Shown here one piece after another: positions 20,251-33,119 of a stretch of 64,000 nucleotides of DNA. The notes under the pieces were generated by a model. It saw nothing but the letters and a program-made list of their open reading frames with translations, made no database searches and had not been told where the DNA came from. The first letter of the stretch is position 1. The number at the start of each line of letters is the position of its first letter. A program made the translations under genes and the position numbers. Source of the stretch: Posidonia oceanica (Eukaryota > Streptophyta > Magnoliopsida > Alismatales > Posidoniaceae); the NCBI GenBank assembly GCA_037176725.1, contig JAZBRS010000049.1, positions 36,200,001 through 36,264,000 on the forward strand, written 5' to 3'.

Positions 20251-20728
20251 GAAACTCATCCGGTCGACAAGTCCGACAACTTATCGCCTCCCCGCGCGAC
20301 TCCGTCCCAAAAGGCGGAGCCCTGCATCCTTCCGCGTCTGGGAAAAGGTCAACCTCTCCCGTCGCGCCTTTGTGGCTTTGGCTATCCTTCGTCTTGTGGC
20401 AGGTCTGAACCTCCCGTCAAGCTCCGCGGTGCACCGCAACGTCCCTCTTCAGCGTCGTCAGCATCGTCAGCGTCACCCGTATCGCTTCGGTCTCCCCATC
20501 GATACTAACTCTAACACTAACTTTTGCATTGCATCCGCATTAGCATGCATCGCATACATTGCATCTCACCCATTTGCACCTGCACATTGCACTGTGGCAA
20601 CGATCCACGATGTTCGGCACGTCCGCCGAATGAGTGGCTCACGCCGACAGCAAACCCTCTGCTCTCGCCGGTCAAATGGGGTGTCTCGTCTACCCTGAGT
20701 AGCGGCCTCACTCCGATCGGCCTCGCTC

Positions 20729-20741
20729 AGGGAGGGGCATC
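20729..20741 (+). other. Polypurine tract of element A
   Basis: AGGGAGGGGCATC lies immediately before the 3' LTR start TGTTGACACC. This is the expected site of plus-strand priming. The same GGAGGGGCAT sequence precedes the 3' LTR of element E on the other strand. Confidence 0.85.
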
Positions 20742-23700
20742 TGTTGACACCCCATTTTGGCAGGCTGGATCGTTTGGAGCCTTCCGGTGGCTGCTGGACC
20801 TGAACCCAGACCCAAACCTACACCTTCCTCCCCTTCTTTTCCCTCAAAACAAGCCCAAACTCAACCTAGGATTACCTCCCTTTCCCGAACCCGAAAACCA
20901 ACCAAAATCCATAGGAACACTCACCCCTGATGACTTAGCAAACCCACCAAAAAGCCTGCAAAATCTCAAACCAGACCCCTCCCGAAAACCCCAGGAAACT
21001 TAGGCAAAACTACCCTTTTTCTACACCTCAAAACCCCTCCAAAACTTCCTCAAAACTGAACCAAAACTCCAGGAACAGAACTAGAAACCCTAGACTCCGC
21101 ACCCGCCAAATTTCACCCCTTTCGGAGATCTTTAAGACCCCTTCTCGCTGGAATTATCGTTTTCTCTCTCCGGGATTATCGTTTTCTCTCTCCTCTCTCT
21201 CTCCTGATTATCGTCTCTCTTCTCATCCCCTTCTCGCCCTCCTTCTGGCTTGGCAGCGGGCCCCCTTTGTACTCCTATCCCTCCTCTATCTTATTCCTAT
21301 TTTTATTTTATTTTTACCATCTTCCTTGAATTTTAAAAATCTTTTCCCTCAAACCTACCTCTTTCCCTTTTATTCCCTTTTTTCCTCTTTTCTTCTTCTT
21401 TTTCTTTTCTTCTTCATCCCTTTGCAAAAAACCTCAAAAATCCTTAAAAATCTGTAAAACCCCAAGATCTAAAAGAAACAAATCAGAATCCCCAGAAAAA
21501 GCAATTAGAAACATTAAATAAGTAATTAAAAACCCAAACTTAATTAAATCAAGCTAAAAAGAAAATCAAGCATGCAAACAAAAAATGCAAAACAAACTAA
21601 AATAAAATACCGTAAAATCAACTAAAAAACTGAAGTAAAATCAGAACCTACCAAAAATGAAAACCCCACTAAAAGAATTAAAAAACAAACCCTAGAGAGA
21701 AGAATTAAAAATCAAATACTAAAACAAGTAATTAAAGAGAACAAAAAACTTAACCTAATAAACATAAGAAAAAAAAACAACATAAGAACTTAATTAAAAA
21801 AGGAAAAGAAAATACAGTTAAATCAGGAAAAATCCAACTAAAAAACATCAAGAAGAATTAACAAATAAAAAACAAAAGCATGGATCAAAAGACTTAAAAA
21901 AGGAAAATACAAAAGACTAAAACTAAAAGCCCAAAACCCACTCAAAATAATGTAAAAATAAATCCTAAAAATCCTAATTAACATCCTAAAATACTTAACA
22001 AGAAAACACAATTTTAAAAACAATTTAAAAGAATTTAACCAACCCCTAATCAAGTGGAAAACAAATCAAAAACAAAATGGAACCCTAAAGTCCTAATCAA
22101 GCCTAAAACACACTAATTAACCTGAAAACGGTCATTAAAAAACCCAGATAAACGTCTAACCAACAACCCAAGTCACCCCATATTTTTATTTATTTTTATC
22201 TCTTTTTTTCCTATTTTTTCTTTCCATCTTTCTTTCTTTCTCCCTTTTTTTCTTTTTCTCCTTCCTTACTGGGCTTATCAGCCCGTTTACCTTTTCTTTC
22301 TTTTTTTTCAAAACTCTCGGCCCGCGGCCCGTTGCTACAGTCGTCGTCCTCCTTCCCTCCTCCCGCAGGTCTACAGTGCCGGCTGCACAGCTACAGTCCT
22401 GCCATGGCAGCTGCAGCGCCAGCACCTGTCACCGCAGACCTGCGCTCGCACGCCTCTGCCGGACCAGACCAGCGTGCGCCGCATCGCGTCCGTGCCTCCT
22501 GCCACCGCCTCTCCGCATTAATTCGCCGCAGCCAAGCCTGCAAGCAATCAGAAGTTTAAGGGCGAAAAAGGAGCGGAAACGGTGCGCAGAAAGGAGAGGA
22601 GAAAGGAGGAAATCATCCCAGGGAGAGACGACCATTTTCCAGCGAATCCCGAGTGAGAGAGTGGTCGAATTCTCCCCTGAAATCCATCCACGAACACCCG
22701 ACTTCGGCCTCTCCTTCTTCCAGCGAACCAGCATCCAAAACACCTCCGGAACCACTCGAAATCCGCCCCCCAATCTCACCCGAGACCCCCTGCAACTCTT
22801 CCCCTCCTTTCCACACCGAACGCAGCCCGCATTTCGCCGGAACGCCACCTGAAGCCCAACCGAAACCCAACACCGCCTCTCCTGGAATTCCCACCACCAC
22901 AGACCTCCAATCGATCCCAAACCTTCCCCGGACACTCGCCTAACCTCCACCTTCCTGAGCCGCCCAGCCTCCATCTCCGACTCGCCCCACAGACGAAACG
23001 AACCACCACAAACACCTGCGCCGATTTCCGTCCGAAATCCACTCCGCCAGCAAACTCCCACCACGGTCTCCAGAAAACCCTTCCAGCCATCCAAGTAACC
23101 TCGCCGCACCTCCAGCAATCTCCCGGAACGCGCCATCCAAGCCGACGAGCAGCGGACACCTCCCTCGACCTCCGGCAGCATCCTCTGAACCCAGAAAAGC
23201 CAAAGCGTCACCTGGGCTGCAGAGCTTCGGTCCGATTGATCAGGAGGCACCGGAGGAACGTCCTGAAGTGATCCCAACCCCCGCGGGCAGCCGGCAACAC
23301 CTGCAGCAACCAGGCGACTTCCACCGGCGACAGCTGAAGTCACTGACGTCGGGGAAGCGACTCGGGCGCGGGAAAAGGTAATCGCTGCTTCCCCTAGCTT
23401 CCTCTCCTTCTTCTCTTGCTTCCCCAGCCTTTAGAACAGGCTTTCCGGACCTCCTGCTCCGTCTTCAGCTCGCCGGACAGTCCTCCTTCTCCGGCGCCGG
23501 CTGCCTTTCCTCCGGACATTCCGACCAGCAGAGCGAGTTCCAGTCGACCCCCGGAGCTCCGGACGACCGCCGACGCTGCTCTCCGCCTTCCCGCGCGTCC
23601 TCAGCCTCCCCTGTCGACGGCACGAACTCTGGAAGCTTCGTGCTACAGTGATCGTCGCCGTCGACGATCGACTGTTCACTTATTTTTTCAGTTTACATAG

Positions 23701-26700
23701 TTTTAGGGTAAATATTGCATGTCTGTCCTGAGTTTCCTCCTTTTTGCATTCCAGTCCTTATTTCGTTTATTCTGCTTGGTTTTTAATTAAGTACTTTGCT
23801 AAATTGCACGATCTGTTTATGTTTTTCAATATTTGCAAATAGGTCCATTCACTGTGCTGTGCTGTTGTGATATCTTGCAGTTTAGTCCTCCTTTTTCCCT
23901 TTTTTGCATTTAGGTCCTGTACCAAGTCAGTTCATTTATTTACTCATATTTTACCATACTGTATTGCATCCTGGCCCCTTGCATGTTTTTATTTTTGCAC
24001 TTAGGTCCATGCACTGTAGAAACTTAGGTTCTGATTTTTATTTTTGGTTGATGCATTGCATATTTTATCCTCTGCTTTTGTGCATTTGCAGTTAGGTCCA
24101 TTTTAAATGGACAGTAACTGTGCTGCATGCATTTTACCTTATTACATTGCATTGTTGACCCTGTTTTTCCCAAAAATTGCACACTAGTCCTGCCTACTGA
24201 TTTCAGAGCATGTTTACCATATAAAATTGCATTTCCAACCCCTGCATGATTTCAAAATCACACTTAGGTCCCTGCATGCTTTAAAAATCATGTGAAAAGA
24301 CCATTTTGCCCCTAGATTGCATTTTAACCCCTATGCCTACCAAATTTCATACAGACCTTTCACTAGTACCTCCAGACTCCCCAGGACCTTGTTTTCTAGA
24401 AAATTTGCATTTTAGCCCCTTTCTTTTTCGAAAAATGCTTTTAAACCCCTGTTCTTCCCAAATGGCTTTTCCTTATCTTTTCTGGCTTTGCATGCATTCT
24501 GCATCCATTTTAATCTTGCATTTTACCTCCCCTTCGCATACACTAAGCACTTTTAACTCCCCTTCACTTGGGAGGACCTTCAGCACACCCTTAGGACTTC
24601 CTGAACACTTAGATCTGTTCTCCTCTTCTGTTCTGGCCCTTTTGCTCCGAAGCCGCGATATCTTTCAATCCGACCGTCGGATCTCCTCAAGTAAGCTGCC
24701 CAGGTGACCGCAGCGAAGCGCTCTTCAGCATGGACCGAGCAGATCTCCGATCAGACTCCCGGATCTCCAGGTATATCTTCCTGAACTTCTGCACTGCATC
24801 CATTTCGCATGCCATTCGCACCATTTTGCGTGCCTTTTAGTTTCTTCGCCTCGTTTTGCGTGCCATCGCGTTTTGTCGCTCCGTTTTGCGTGCCGCTTCT
24901 TTGTCTTGCACCGTTTTGCGTGCCCTTTAGTTTTTTCGCCTCGTTTCGCGTGTTTTCATGTTTTATCGCCCCGTTTTGCGCGCCACTTCTCTATCTTGCA
25001 CCGTTTTGCGTGCCCTTTAGTTTTTTCGCCTCGTTTCGCGTGTTTTCATGTTTTATCGCCCCGTTTTGCGCGCCACTTCTCTATCTTGCACCGTTCTGCG
25101 TGCCCTTTAGTTTTTTCGTCTCGTTTCGCGTGTTTTCACGTTTTATCGCTCCGTTTTGCGCACCGCTCCTTTGCCTTGCACCGTTTTGCGTGCCTTTTAG
25201 TTTTTTGCCTCGTTTTGCGTGTTTTCATGTTTTCTCGCTCCGTTTTGCGCGCCGCTCCTTTGCCTTGCACCGTTTTGCGTGCCTTTTAGTTTTTTGCCTC
25301 GTTTTGCGTGTTTTCATGTTTTCTCGCTCCGTTTTGCGCGCCGCTCCTCTGTCTTGCACCGTTTTGCGTGCCCTTTAGTTTTTTCGCCTCGTTTCGCGTG
25401 TTTTCATGCTTTATCGCTCCGTTTTGCGTGCCGCTTCTTTGTCTTGCACCGTTTTGCGTGCCTTTTAGTTTCTTCGCCTCGTTTTGCGTGCCATCATGTT
25501 TTATCGCTCCGTTCTGCGCGCCGCTTCTTTGTCTTGCACCGTTTTGCGTGCCCTTTAGTTTTTTCGTCTCGTTTCGCGTGCCATCATGTTTTATCGCCCC
25601 GTTTTGCGCGCCACTTCTCTATCTTGCACCGTTCTGCGTGCCTTTTGATTTCTTCGCCCCGTTTTGCGTGCCATCATGTTTTATCGCTCCGTTTCGCGCG
25701 CCGCTTCTTTGTCTTGCACCGTTTTGCGTGCCCTTTAGTTTTATCGCCCCGTTTTGCGCGCCACTTCTCTATCTTGCACCGTTCTGCATGCCTTTTAGTT
25801 TTTTGCCTCGTTTTGCGTGCCTTCAAGTTTTCTCGCTCCGTTTTGCGCGCCACTCCTTTGCCTTGCACCGTTTTGCGTGCCTTTCAGTTTTTTGCCTCGT
25901 TTTGCGTGTTTTCATGTTTTCTCGCTCCGTTTTGCGCGCCGCTCCTCTGTCTTGCACCGTTTTGCGTGCCCTTCAGCTTGCTTGCCTCGTTTTGCGCGCA
26001 GTCTTGTTTTCCTGCACCGTTTTGCGTGCCCTTTCGTTTTCTCGTCTCGTTTTGCGTGCCCTGGTGTTTTCTTGCCCAGTTTTGCACCCTTCTTTTGCCT
26101 TCTCGCGTGGTTTTGCATTCTTATTCCATTTCTTGCCCCATTTTGCATGTCAACCCTGTTCTCGCATCTTTTCGCATACTTCTTTCGTTCCTCGCACTGT
26201 TTTATGCCGTTTTCCCTTGCATGTCGATTGCATTGCATGGTTTTTTCTCGCTGTTTTGTTTTATCTCTCGCATTTGCATATAGGGCGGTGATGCTTACTG
26301 TCTGGAGTTCTCAAGAGCCAGGTTTCGCCCGGTTCGGAACACGGACAGCGTGGCTGAGCGTTTAGATTGCACGTTTACTTCCTTGCATCGTTTTCCATCA
26401 CTTAGAGCACACCTTTGAGCATTTAGACAGGCATTCATTGGCACTTAGGCATTCAGAGTCTGCATTTCCCTGCATATGCGAGCGTAAGCCTAGAAAGACC
26501 GATTCTCGGGCGTGTCGGGGGTGCCTAACACCTTCCCCGCGCGTAACAGGAGTCCTTACCCTCTCTTGGCCCGCAATGACCATATTGCCCTTGTCCTAGG
26601 CACGAGTCACCTCATTTGCATTCATTTGCATCTTATTTCTTTTGCATTGCTTTGCTTTGCATCCTTTGCTTGGTTTTGCGTGATTATTCACGCATTTCCC

Positions 26701-26920
26701 CGGTTTTCCTCGTCTTCCGATTTAATAGACTTGGTGGCGACTCCGATTTTGTCTTATCTTCTTCTTTTCTTTCCTTTTTTTTTTTTTTTTTTATCTTTTT
26801 AAATGTTTTCGAGTTAGGTCTTCCTTCTCGGATATAGCCGCTTATAGTGAGCCTGATTCCGATCGGTGCACGCGAGCTTTGGCATCGTGCATGGACGATC
26901 CGAACACCGGGATTACTACA
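20742..26920 (+). repeat. 3' LTR of element A, complete, about 6.18 kb
   Basis: It starts TGTTGACACCCC right after the PPT and ends GATTACTACA at 26920. It matches the 5' LTR with only about ten single-base differences seen by eye, mostly transitions, plus one additional ~89-bp unit in the minisatellite (near 25180-25340) and one base less in a poly-T run. The next base begins reverse-strand sequence of element B. A 6.2-kb LTR is exceptional for plants and falls in the size class reported for Ogre elements. Confidence 0.94.
24817..26196 (+). repeat. 30-bp minisatellite in 3' LTR of A
   Basis: This is the same array as at 3770-5060, with one extra ~89-bp unit. The duplicated unit contains TTGCCTTGCACCGTTTTGCG and GTTTTCATGTTTTCTCGC. 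The copy-number difference between the two LTRs of one insertion must have arisen after, or during, the last reverse transcription. Confidence 0.88.
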
Positions 26921-27395
26921 ATGGCATGTGTGAGTGTTTGTGAGCATGATAGTGAAGAGAAAGCATTCATCATGTCAAAAGGCATATATACAGGGCATGT
27001 GCGTGTGTAGTGACATAGCAAGTGTGTAAAAGAAGCATTCATCATTCAAAAAGCATGTATTGTCGCCAAGCAAGTATATAGACATGCATTGTGCAGGAAA
27101 TAAAGCAGTAATAAGCAGATAAGACAAAGAAAGTAAAAGCAGGTAAGCAGATAAAGCAAGTAAGAGCAGAAGCAAAGAAACAAGCAAATAAACAAGCAGA
27201 TTAGACAGAGCAAAGCAAGACAGAGCAAAAACCAAGGCAAAGAGGTGCAGAACCTATGCAGAATTGCCTAGAAGGCAACTCGCTAGGAGTTTGCACAGAA
27301 GAGCAACCAAAACAGGCAAAAAAGGGCACAAAAGGCAGACAAGGAAAGTAAATCCCAAACAAGCGAAAGCAGAAGCGAAAGCCGGAGTCTGTCTA
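26921..27395 (-). other. Leader fragment of element B
   Basis: Minus-strand sequence after the B PBS parallels 5805-6260 of element A, including the CTCCGGCTTTCGCCTCTGCT-like start and the CACAAACACT-type segment. It carries no gene. It is cut at 26921 by insertion of A. Confidence 0.8.
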
Positions 27396-27413
27396 TCTCC
27401 AGCGGAGTCACCA
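27396..27413 (-). other. Primer-binding site of element B (tRNA-Arg type, two mismatches to A)
   Basis: On the minus strand it reads TGGTGACTCCGCTGGAGA, one base after the LTR end. It differs from the A site by C-to-T and G-to-A changes, consistent with mutational decay of the same tRNA-Arg site. Confidence 0.8.
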
Positions 27414-27414
27414 C

Positions 27415-30400
27415 TGTAGTAATCCCAATCAGAATCAGGTTCACTATTAGCGGCTATGTCCGAGGAGGAAGGTTCAACTCGAAAACACTTAAAACAGAGG
27501 AGAAAAGGTAAGAAAAGAAGAAGATAAGACAATTCAGAGTCGCCACCGCGTCTATTATATCGGGAGATAAGGAAAACCGGGGAAATGCGTGAGTTAACAC
27601 GCAAAGCCAAGCAAAGGATGCAATGCAAAGGAAAACAAATGCAAATGAATGCAAATGATATGACTCATGCCTAGGATAAGGGCAATATGGTCATTGCGAG
27701 CCAAAAGACTGGGCAAGGACTCCTGTTACGTGCGGGGAAGGTGTTAGGCACCCCCGACATGCCCGAGAATCGATCTTTCTAGGCTTACGCTCGCATACGT
27801 AGGGAAATGCAGGTTGGAATGCCTAAGTGCCAATGAATGCCTGAATGAATGCTCATAGGTGTGCTCTAAGTGGTGGGATGCAATGCAGGAAAATAAACGT
27901 CTAGTCTAAGTGCTCAGCAATGCTGTCTGTGTTCCGAACCGGTCGAAACCTGGCTCGTGAGAACTCCAGGTAGTAAGCATCACTACCTTATATGCAAATG
28001 CAAGCGAAAAGGCAAAACCGCGGTAAAACCAAGCGGTGCAGGCGAGATGCAAGAGAAAACAGCATAAGACATGCAAAATGATGCGAGAAACGAAGCGGCA
28101 CGCGAAACGATGCGGAAAACAAGGCAGGCACGCAAAACGGTGCAAGAAACAGAAGCGGCATGCGAAACGATGCAAGAAACAGAAGCGGCACGCGAAACGG
28201 TGCAAGAAACAGAAGCAACGTGCAAAACGGCACAGAAGACAAAGCGACACGCAAAACGGTGTAAGAAAGCAAAGCAGGCATGCAAAACAGTGCCAAGAAT
28301 GAAGCGGGCACGCAAAACGGTGCCAAAAGCAAAGCAGGCACGCAAAAAGGTGCCAAAGACGAGGTGGGCACGCAAAATGGTGCCAAAGATGAAGCGGGCA
28401 CGCAAGATGGTGCCAAAGACAAAGCGGGCACGCAAAACGGTGCCAAAAGCGAAGCGGGCACGCAAAACTGTGCCAAAAGCAAAGCGGACACGCAAAACGG
28501 TGCCAAAGCAGGCGAAATAAAACATCGATAAAGCCATGCAGACGCAGATGCTAAGAAAAAGAGCAAGAGAAGCAAAGGAGAGGTAAACAGCGCAAGTGTG
28601 AGAACGAGCGCCATTTAAAGACCACGCAATGTAGGTGTGAAGACCTACAAAGGGGAAGAGAAGCAAGTGGAAGGACCACCACTGTTTTGTAACTGTTTCC
28701 CACTAAACCGTCCCACGATGTGTCTCGCACACTGCCCAAAGCTCGCAGTGCGATCGGATCGTGGAAAAGGGGGAAGAAAATTACAATCAGTAGCGAATCC
28801 AAGGAAAACCCGACTCAAAACACTGAGGGTACGCGAAAAGGGGAATAGAGTTGATAGATAGAAGAGGGGGTCCTAATCTACATGCTTGAGAAATCAAAAA
28901 GCAAAAACAATGCTTGCAATGCAAATGATGTGCAAATGAATGCGGTGCAGGGGTTCAGAAGGATTTACCTTGGAAATCTGAAGCCTGATCTGAGATCTGC
29001 TTGGTCCATGCTGAAGAGCGCTCCGTCGGGGTCGTCCAGGTAGCTTGGTTGAGAAGATCCAACGGCCGGATCAGAAGATATCCCAGCTTCAAGGCAGAGG
29101 GGCCAGAATAGGGGAGAAGAATGGATCTAGATGTAAAGGAGGTCCTAAGGGTGTGCAAAACAGGTCCTCCCATGTAAATGGGAGCTAAGTGTGCTTGAGT
29201 GTGTGTAGAGATGCTAAATGTAGAGAATGCATGAGTGCAATGGATACAGAATGCAAGAAAAGACCTAGGGATGATTTTTCAGAAAACTTGAGAACTTATG
29301 TGCAATTTTTGAAAAGTGGGGGTCTAAATGCAAAGATTTTGAAAAGTTAGGGGCTTTTATGCAGGGTTTTTGAAAACTAGATGGTCTGAGTGCAATTTTG
29401 CAAAATGCAGGGTTCAAAATACAATTTTTGTAAGCAAAACAATGGTCTTAATGGTCTGGGAATGCAAACAGAGGACCTTTATGCAATTTTTAAATATGCA
29501 AGGTCTAAAATGCGATTTCATAAGTAAGAGATGCATTTAAATGACTTTTATAAGCATGCAGAGGACCTATGTGCAAAAATCAGGAAACAAGGGCTAAAAA
29601 TGCAATGCAGTAAAGAAAAGATGAAAATTAAATGCTTTGATTATAGATCAGAGGACCAGATTGCAAATAAAGCAAAGATCAGGACTTAACAGCAATTTAA
29701 TGAGATAACAGCAAGCATTTAAATGGCATTTAACAACTAAAGGACCTAATTGCAAAAATAAAAAGATGCTGGAGTAGACAGTAAAGAACAGCAAACTATG
29801 ATGAACTAGGATTGGACTGACATGCAAATAAAGCAAGTAGCTGGACTAGATCTAAAGAAATAAAACTAGAACCATAACAGCAGAGGACCAATATGAAATA
29901 AAAAAAACATGCAGGACTTAATTTAAAAGATAGTTAAAGAAAATGAACTGCAGCTGGATGAAAGTGTAAATAAGCAAAACTATAGATTTTAACTGCAATT
30001 CTATATGATTTTAATGTGGATTTAAATGAGTCTAGAACTGAGCAGGACCTAAGTGTAATATTAAAAAACTTAAAAGATAGCAATGCAATGCAAATGCATT
30101 GCTATAGGGAGGGGATTCGGAGCTCGCCGGCGAGTTCTCTGGAACGGTGGAGGAGGGGCGACGCGGCTCGGGCAGCATGCGGGGGAGGCCGTCGGGGTGC
30201 GGCGGAGCAGCAGGTGGCGCCAGGCGGCACGCGGGGGCGCTAGACGGCGGCTTGGCTCGTGGCTGGGGTTGCCGGTGCCGGAGAAGACGACGACTCCGGC
30301 GATGTGCTGCGGGCGGCATGGTCGACGAAAAGCTTCGGGGAAAAGTCGAGAAGCAAGAGGGGAAAGAGAGGAGGCTGGAGGAGTGGTTCCTTACCTCTTT

Positions 30401-33119
30401 TGCATGTTGGAGAAGGCCACCCACCTAGGTGGTTTTCAGCCGGTCGGGAGGAGGTGGTGGCGGCGTGTGGCGACGGCTGCTGGTGCTGGGGTGGTTCGGG
30501 GGCGTTCCTCGGCCTCTGGGGAAGGTGACGGTGTGGCACGATGCGAGTTTGGCTGCCCGGAGTGGGATCTGGTTCGACCGAACACCTACTGTGGTGGCTG
30601 AGGTGGGTACGGTGGCGTGTGGCACTCTAGGCCGAAGCAAGGGCATGGGCAGCTAGGTGGTTGTTCGAGGAACGCGTAGGAAGAGACAGAAGTAGATTCT
30701 ATTGGGTGTGGAGAAAGTTATGGATGTTTGAAGTTTTTGAAAAAAAAGGGGGGCGAAGGTGTTTGTAGTGAAGTGTAGGGGCTGTGGGGTGTTTCGTGGT
30801 GAGATGTTGGGTGGGTTGTGAAGGTGGGAGCTTGGTGAGTACGATGGTGGAGTTTGGGAATTTTAGGATGTTTGTAGTGGAGGTTCTGGCAATGGGAAGG
30901 TGATTCTGGGTTGTTTGGGTACTGGCAACTTTGGGGGAGGATTCCGGGAAGGATTGGGGGTGTTTTTGGGTTCTGGAAGAAGGGAAGGAAAGCTAGAGAG
31001 CTGGTGATTGCAGGTGTGTAAGCCAAGCTCTTCTGGATCCAAATTCTCAAGTTTTGTTCTCCTCAAAGCTCACTGGTTCCAATGGTCAATGGGAGAGGGC
31101 ATGGGTCTTTGTCCTTGGTTCCAGGCCACAGGGTAAGGTGGTGATGGAGGTCGTGGGTAGTGGGGAGTGCTGGGAAGTCAAGGTGGCTGTTAGGTGAAGG
31201 TTTGAAAAAAAACCAAAGGGGGAGAGGTGGCTGTCGTTTGCAGAGGGAGAAGAGTGGAAGAAGAAGAAGAAAAGGAGGAAAGAAGAAGAAGGATTTCGGG
31301 CGTGGGCTGGGCCTGTGCAAAAAAGAAAAAAAGAAGAAAGGAAGAAGGAAGGAAGGGAGGTGAGGCCTGATGGGCCGGACCAAAAGAAGAAGAAATAAAA
31401 AGGAAAGGGAAGAAGGAAGGAAAAGAAAGAAAGAAGAGAAAGAAGGAGGAGAAAATAAAATAAAATAAAATAGGAATAGAAATAAAAATAAAAGGACTTG
31501 AAAATATTCTTAGGATGATTGTCTAAGTTAGGATTTTTAGATTAGGTTTTTAATGGTCGTTTTTAATTGGTCAATTAGGAATGGTTTTAATGTTCGATTA
31601 GGATTTCAAGTTCTCTTTTAGTTTGCTTCTTGATTTTGTTTTAAATATTTGTTAAAATTTTTAATTATTTTTAGTTAGGTTTTTCTTATTAAGTTTTTCT
31701 TGTTGAGTTGGGATTTTAATTAGGATTTTTAATGGATTGTTTTTAAATTAATTAGGGTGAGTTTTAGATTTTTGATTTTAGTCCTTTAGGGTTCAAGTTT
31801 TCTTTTAAATTTGATTTTGTTTGTTAAATCCTTTTAATATTTTTTAGTTAAGTTTTTCTTGTTTAATTAAGTGTTTCTTAAATCTTGGTTGTTTGTTTTT
31901 TCTTTTCAATTAAGTCTTCAAATTGCTTCTTTTAGAATTGTTGAGTTAGGTTTTTTTTTCTTGATTACTTGCCCTGGCATTCTTTTTAATTGTTTTCTTT
32001 CCTTTTTAGGATTTTTTTTTGATTGTTTTTAGTAGGGTTTTTACTCTAGCTTGTTTTGATTATATTTTGGTTTTTTTCTTTGATTTTATAGCATTTTCTT
32101 TTTGTTTGTTTTGCATTTTTTAGCTTGCATTCTTGGTTTTTTGGTTTTAGTTAGATTTAGTTAGGTTTTTGTTTTTCAATTGTTTGTTTAATGCTTTTAA
32201 TTATTTCTTTCGGGATTTTGGTTTGTTTTCCTTTTGTTTTAGGGTTTTGAAGGTTTTTAAGGGTTTTTTGAAGACTTATTAGAAGGGAGGAAAAGAAAAG
32301 AAAAAGGAGAAAAGTAGGAATAAAGAAGAAAGGGAGGAGGTGAAAGAAAACAATTTTTAGAAAATCAAAGAAAATGTTAAAAATAGGATAAAAATAGAAA
32401 TAAGATTGAGAAGAGATAGATGCACATGGGGGGCCCACAGCTAGGCAAGAAGAAGAGAGAGAAGGGAGTGAAAAGAAGGAGGATAATCAGGAGAGAGAGA
32501 GAGGAGAGAGAAAAGAATAATCTAGGAGAGAGAAAAGGACAATTTGGGTAAATGAAGGGGTTAGAGGTTTAGAAAAGAGATGAAATTTGGGGAGTGTGTG
32601 GCCTGGGGTCTCTAGTATGGGACCTAGGGTTTGGGTTTGGTTTTGGGAAAGTTTTGGAAGGGTTTTGAGGTGTAGAAAAAGGGTAGTTTTACCTAGATTT
32701 TCTAGGATTTTTAGGAGTGGTTTTGGTTTGAAAATTTCTAGGATTTTTGGTGGGTTTGCTAAGTCAGGGATGGTGAGTTCTCCTATGGTTTTTGGTTAGT
32801 TTTTGGGCTTGGGAAAGGGGTGTGATTCTAGGTTGAGTTTGGACTTGATTTGGAGAGAAGGAGGAAGGGAAAGGTGTAGGTTTGGACCTAGATTTGGATG
32901 GTTTTAGGTTAAGGTCTTGGATGGTGTTAGGTTAAGGTTTTGAGAGGGTTTTGGAGTGGTTTTTGGGTTAGAAAATGGGTGTAGTTCTAGATTTGGTTTT
33001 GGGGTTTGAATTGGAGTTTTGATTTGGAAAGAAAGGTGAAGAGAAAGATGTAGTTTTGGGTTTTTCCTAGCCGCCAGAGAGATCCGCCAATTCAGTCCTC
33101 TCGAAATGGGGTGTCAACA
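27415..33119 (-). repeat. 5' LTR of element B, about 5.7 kb
   Basis: On the minus strand it starts TGTTGACACCCCATTTCGAG (33119 downward) and ends GATTACTACA (27415). It has the same zone order as the A LTR: AT-rich part, GC-rich part (about 30100-30650), GCA...GTCC motif zone (about 28900-29900), 30-bp array, and conserved tail block (about 27660-28000). Open frames inside are short or repetitive and not believable as genes. Confidence 0.88.
28060..28512 (-). repeat. 30-bp minisatellite in LTR of element B
   Basis: On the minus strand this holds about 15 units of roughly 30 bp containing GCACCGTTTTGCGTGCC or variants. Unlike in A, the units follow one another without an obvious 90-bp higher-order period. 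They resemble the F array more than the A array. Confidence 0.85.

Larger units (their letters stand above)
18269..20741 (+). other. 3' untranslated region of element A with tandem-repeat arrays
   Basis: No credible coding sequence. The first ~450 bp hold only short frames. Two tandem-repeat arrays follow (18762-19300 and about 19390-20250), then about 490 bp of mixed sequence down to the PPT. Tandem repeats in the hypervariable region between the last ORF and the 3' LTR are a known trait of Tat/Ogre elements, and such arrays are known to seed genomic satellites. Confidence 0.8.
1..26920 (+). mobile_element. Element A: intact giant Tat-type Ty3/gypsy LTR retrotransposon
   Basis: The ends are direct repeats: 1-5785 matches 21048-26920 nearly base for base, apart from one extra ~89-bp repeat unit in the right copy. 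Between them lie, in order, a PBS, leader, gag-pol ORF, second ORF, tandem-repeat region and PPT, which is the order of an autonomous LTR retrotransposon. The first ~306 bp of the 5' LTR lie outside the window, so full length should be about 27.2 kb. The archaeal-type second RNase H and the tRNA-Arg-type PBS place it in the Tat lineage. Its right end abuts the reverse-strand leader of element B, so A inserted into B. The left target-site duplication cannot be seen; the right flank reads ATGGC. An intact gag-pol and near-identical LTRs suggest recent and possibly ongoing mobility. Confidence 0.93.
26921..33119 (-). mobile_element. Element B: 5' portion of a Tat-type retrotransposon, split by element A
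   Basis: Read on the minus strand, an LTR (33119 to 27415) is followed by a PBS and about 475 bp of leader that resembles the leader of A. The leader stops abruptly where the 3' LTR of A ends, so A inserted into it and the rest of B should lie left of the window. B's LTR start resembles solo LTR F more closely than A. At its outer end B interrupts another LTR tail (C). Confidence 0.88.

Noticed and set aside
30032..30656. Several overlapping open frames in both strands (up to 172 codons) in the GC-rich part of LTR B; similar at 47587-48226 in F
   Set aside because: Equivalent GC-rich LTR zone to that in A; frames differ between copies and show no shared protein.
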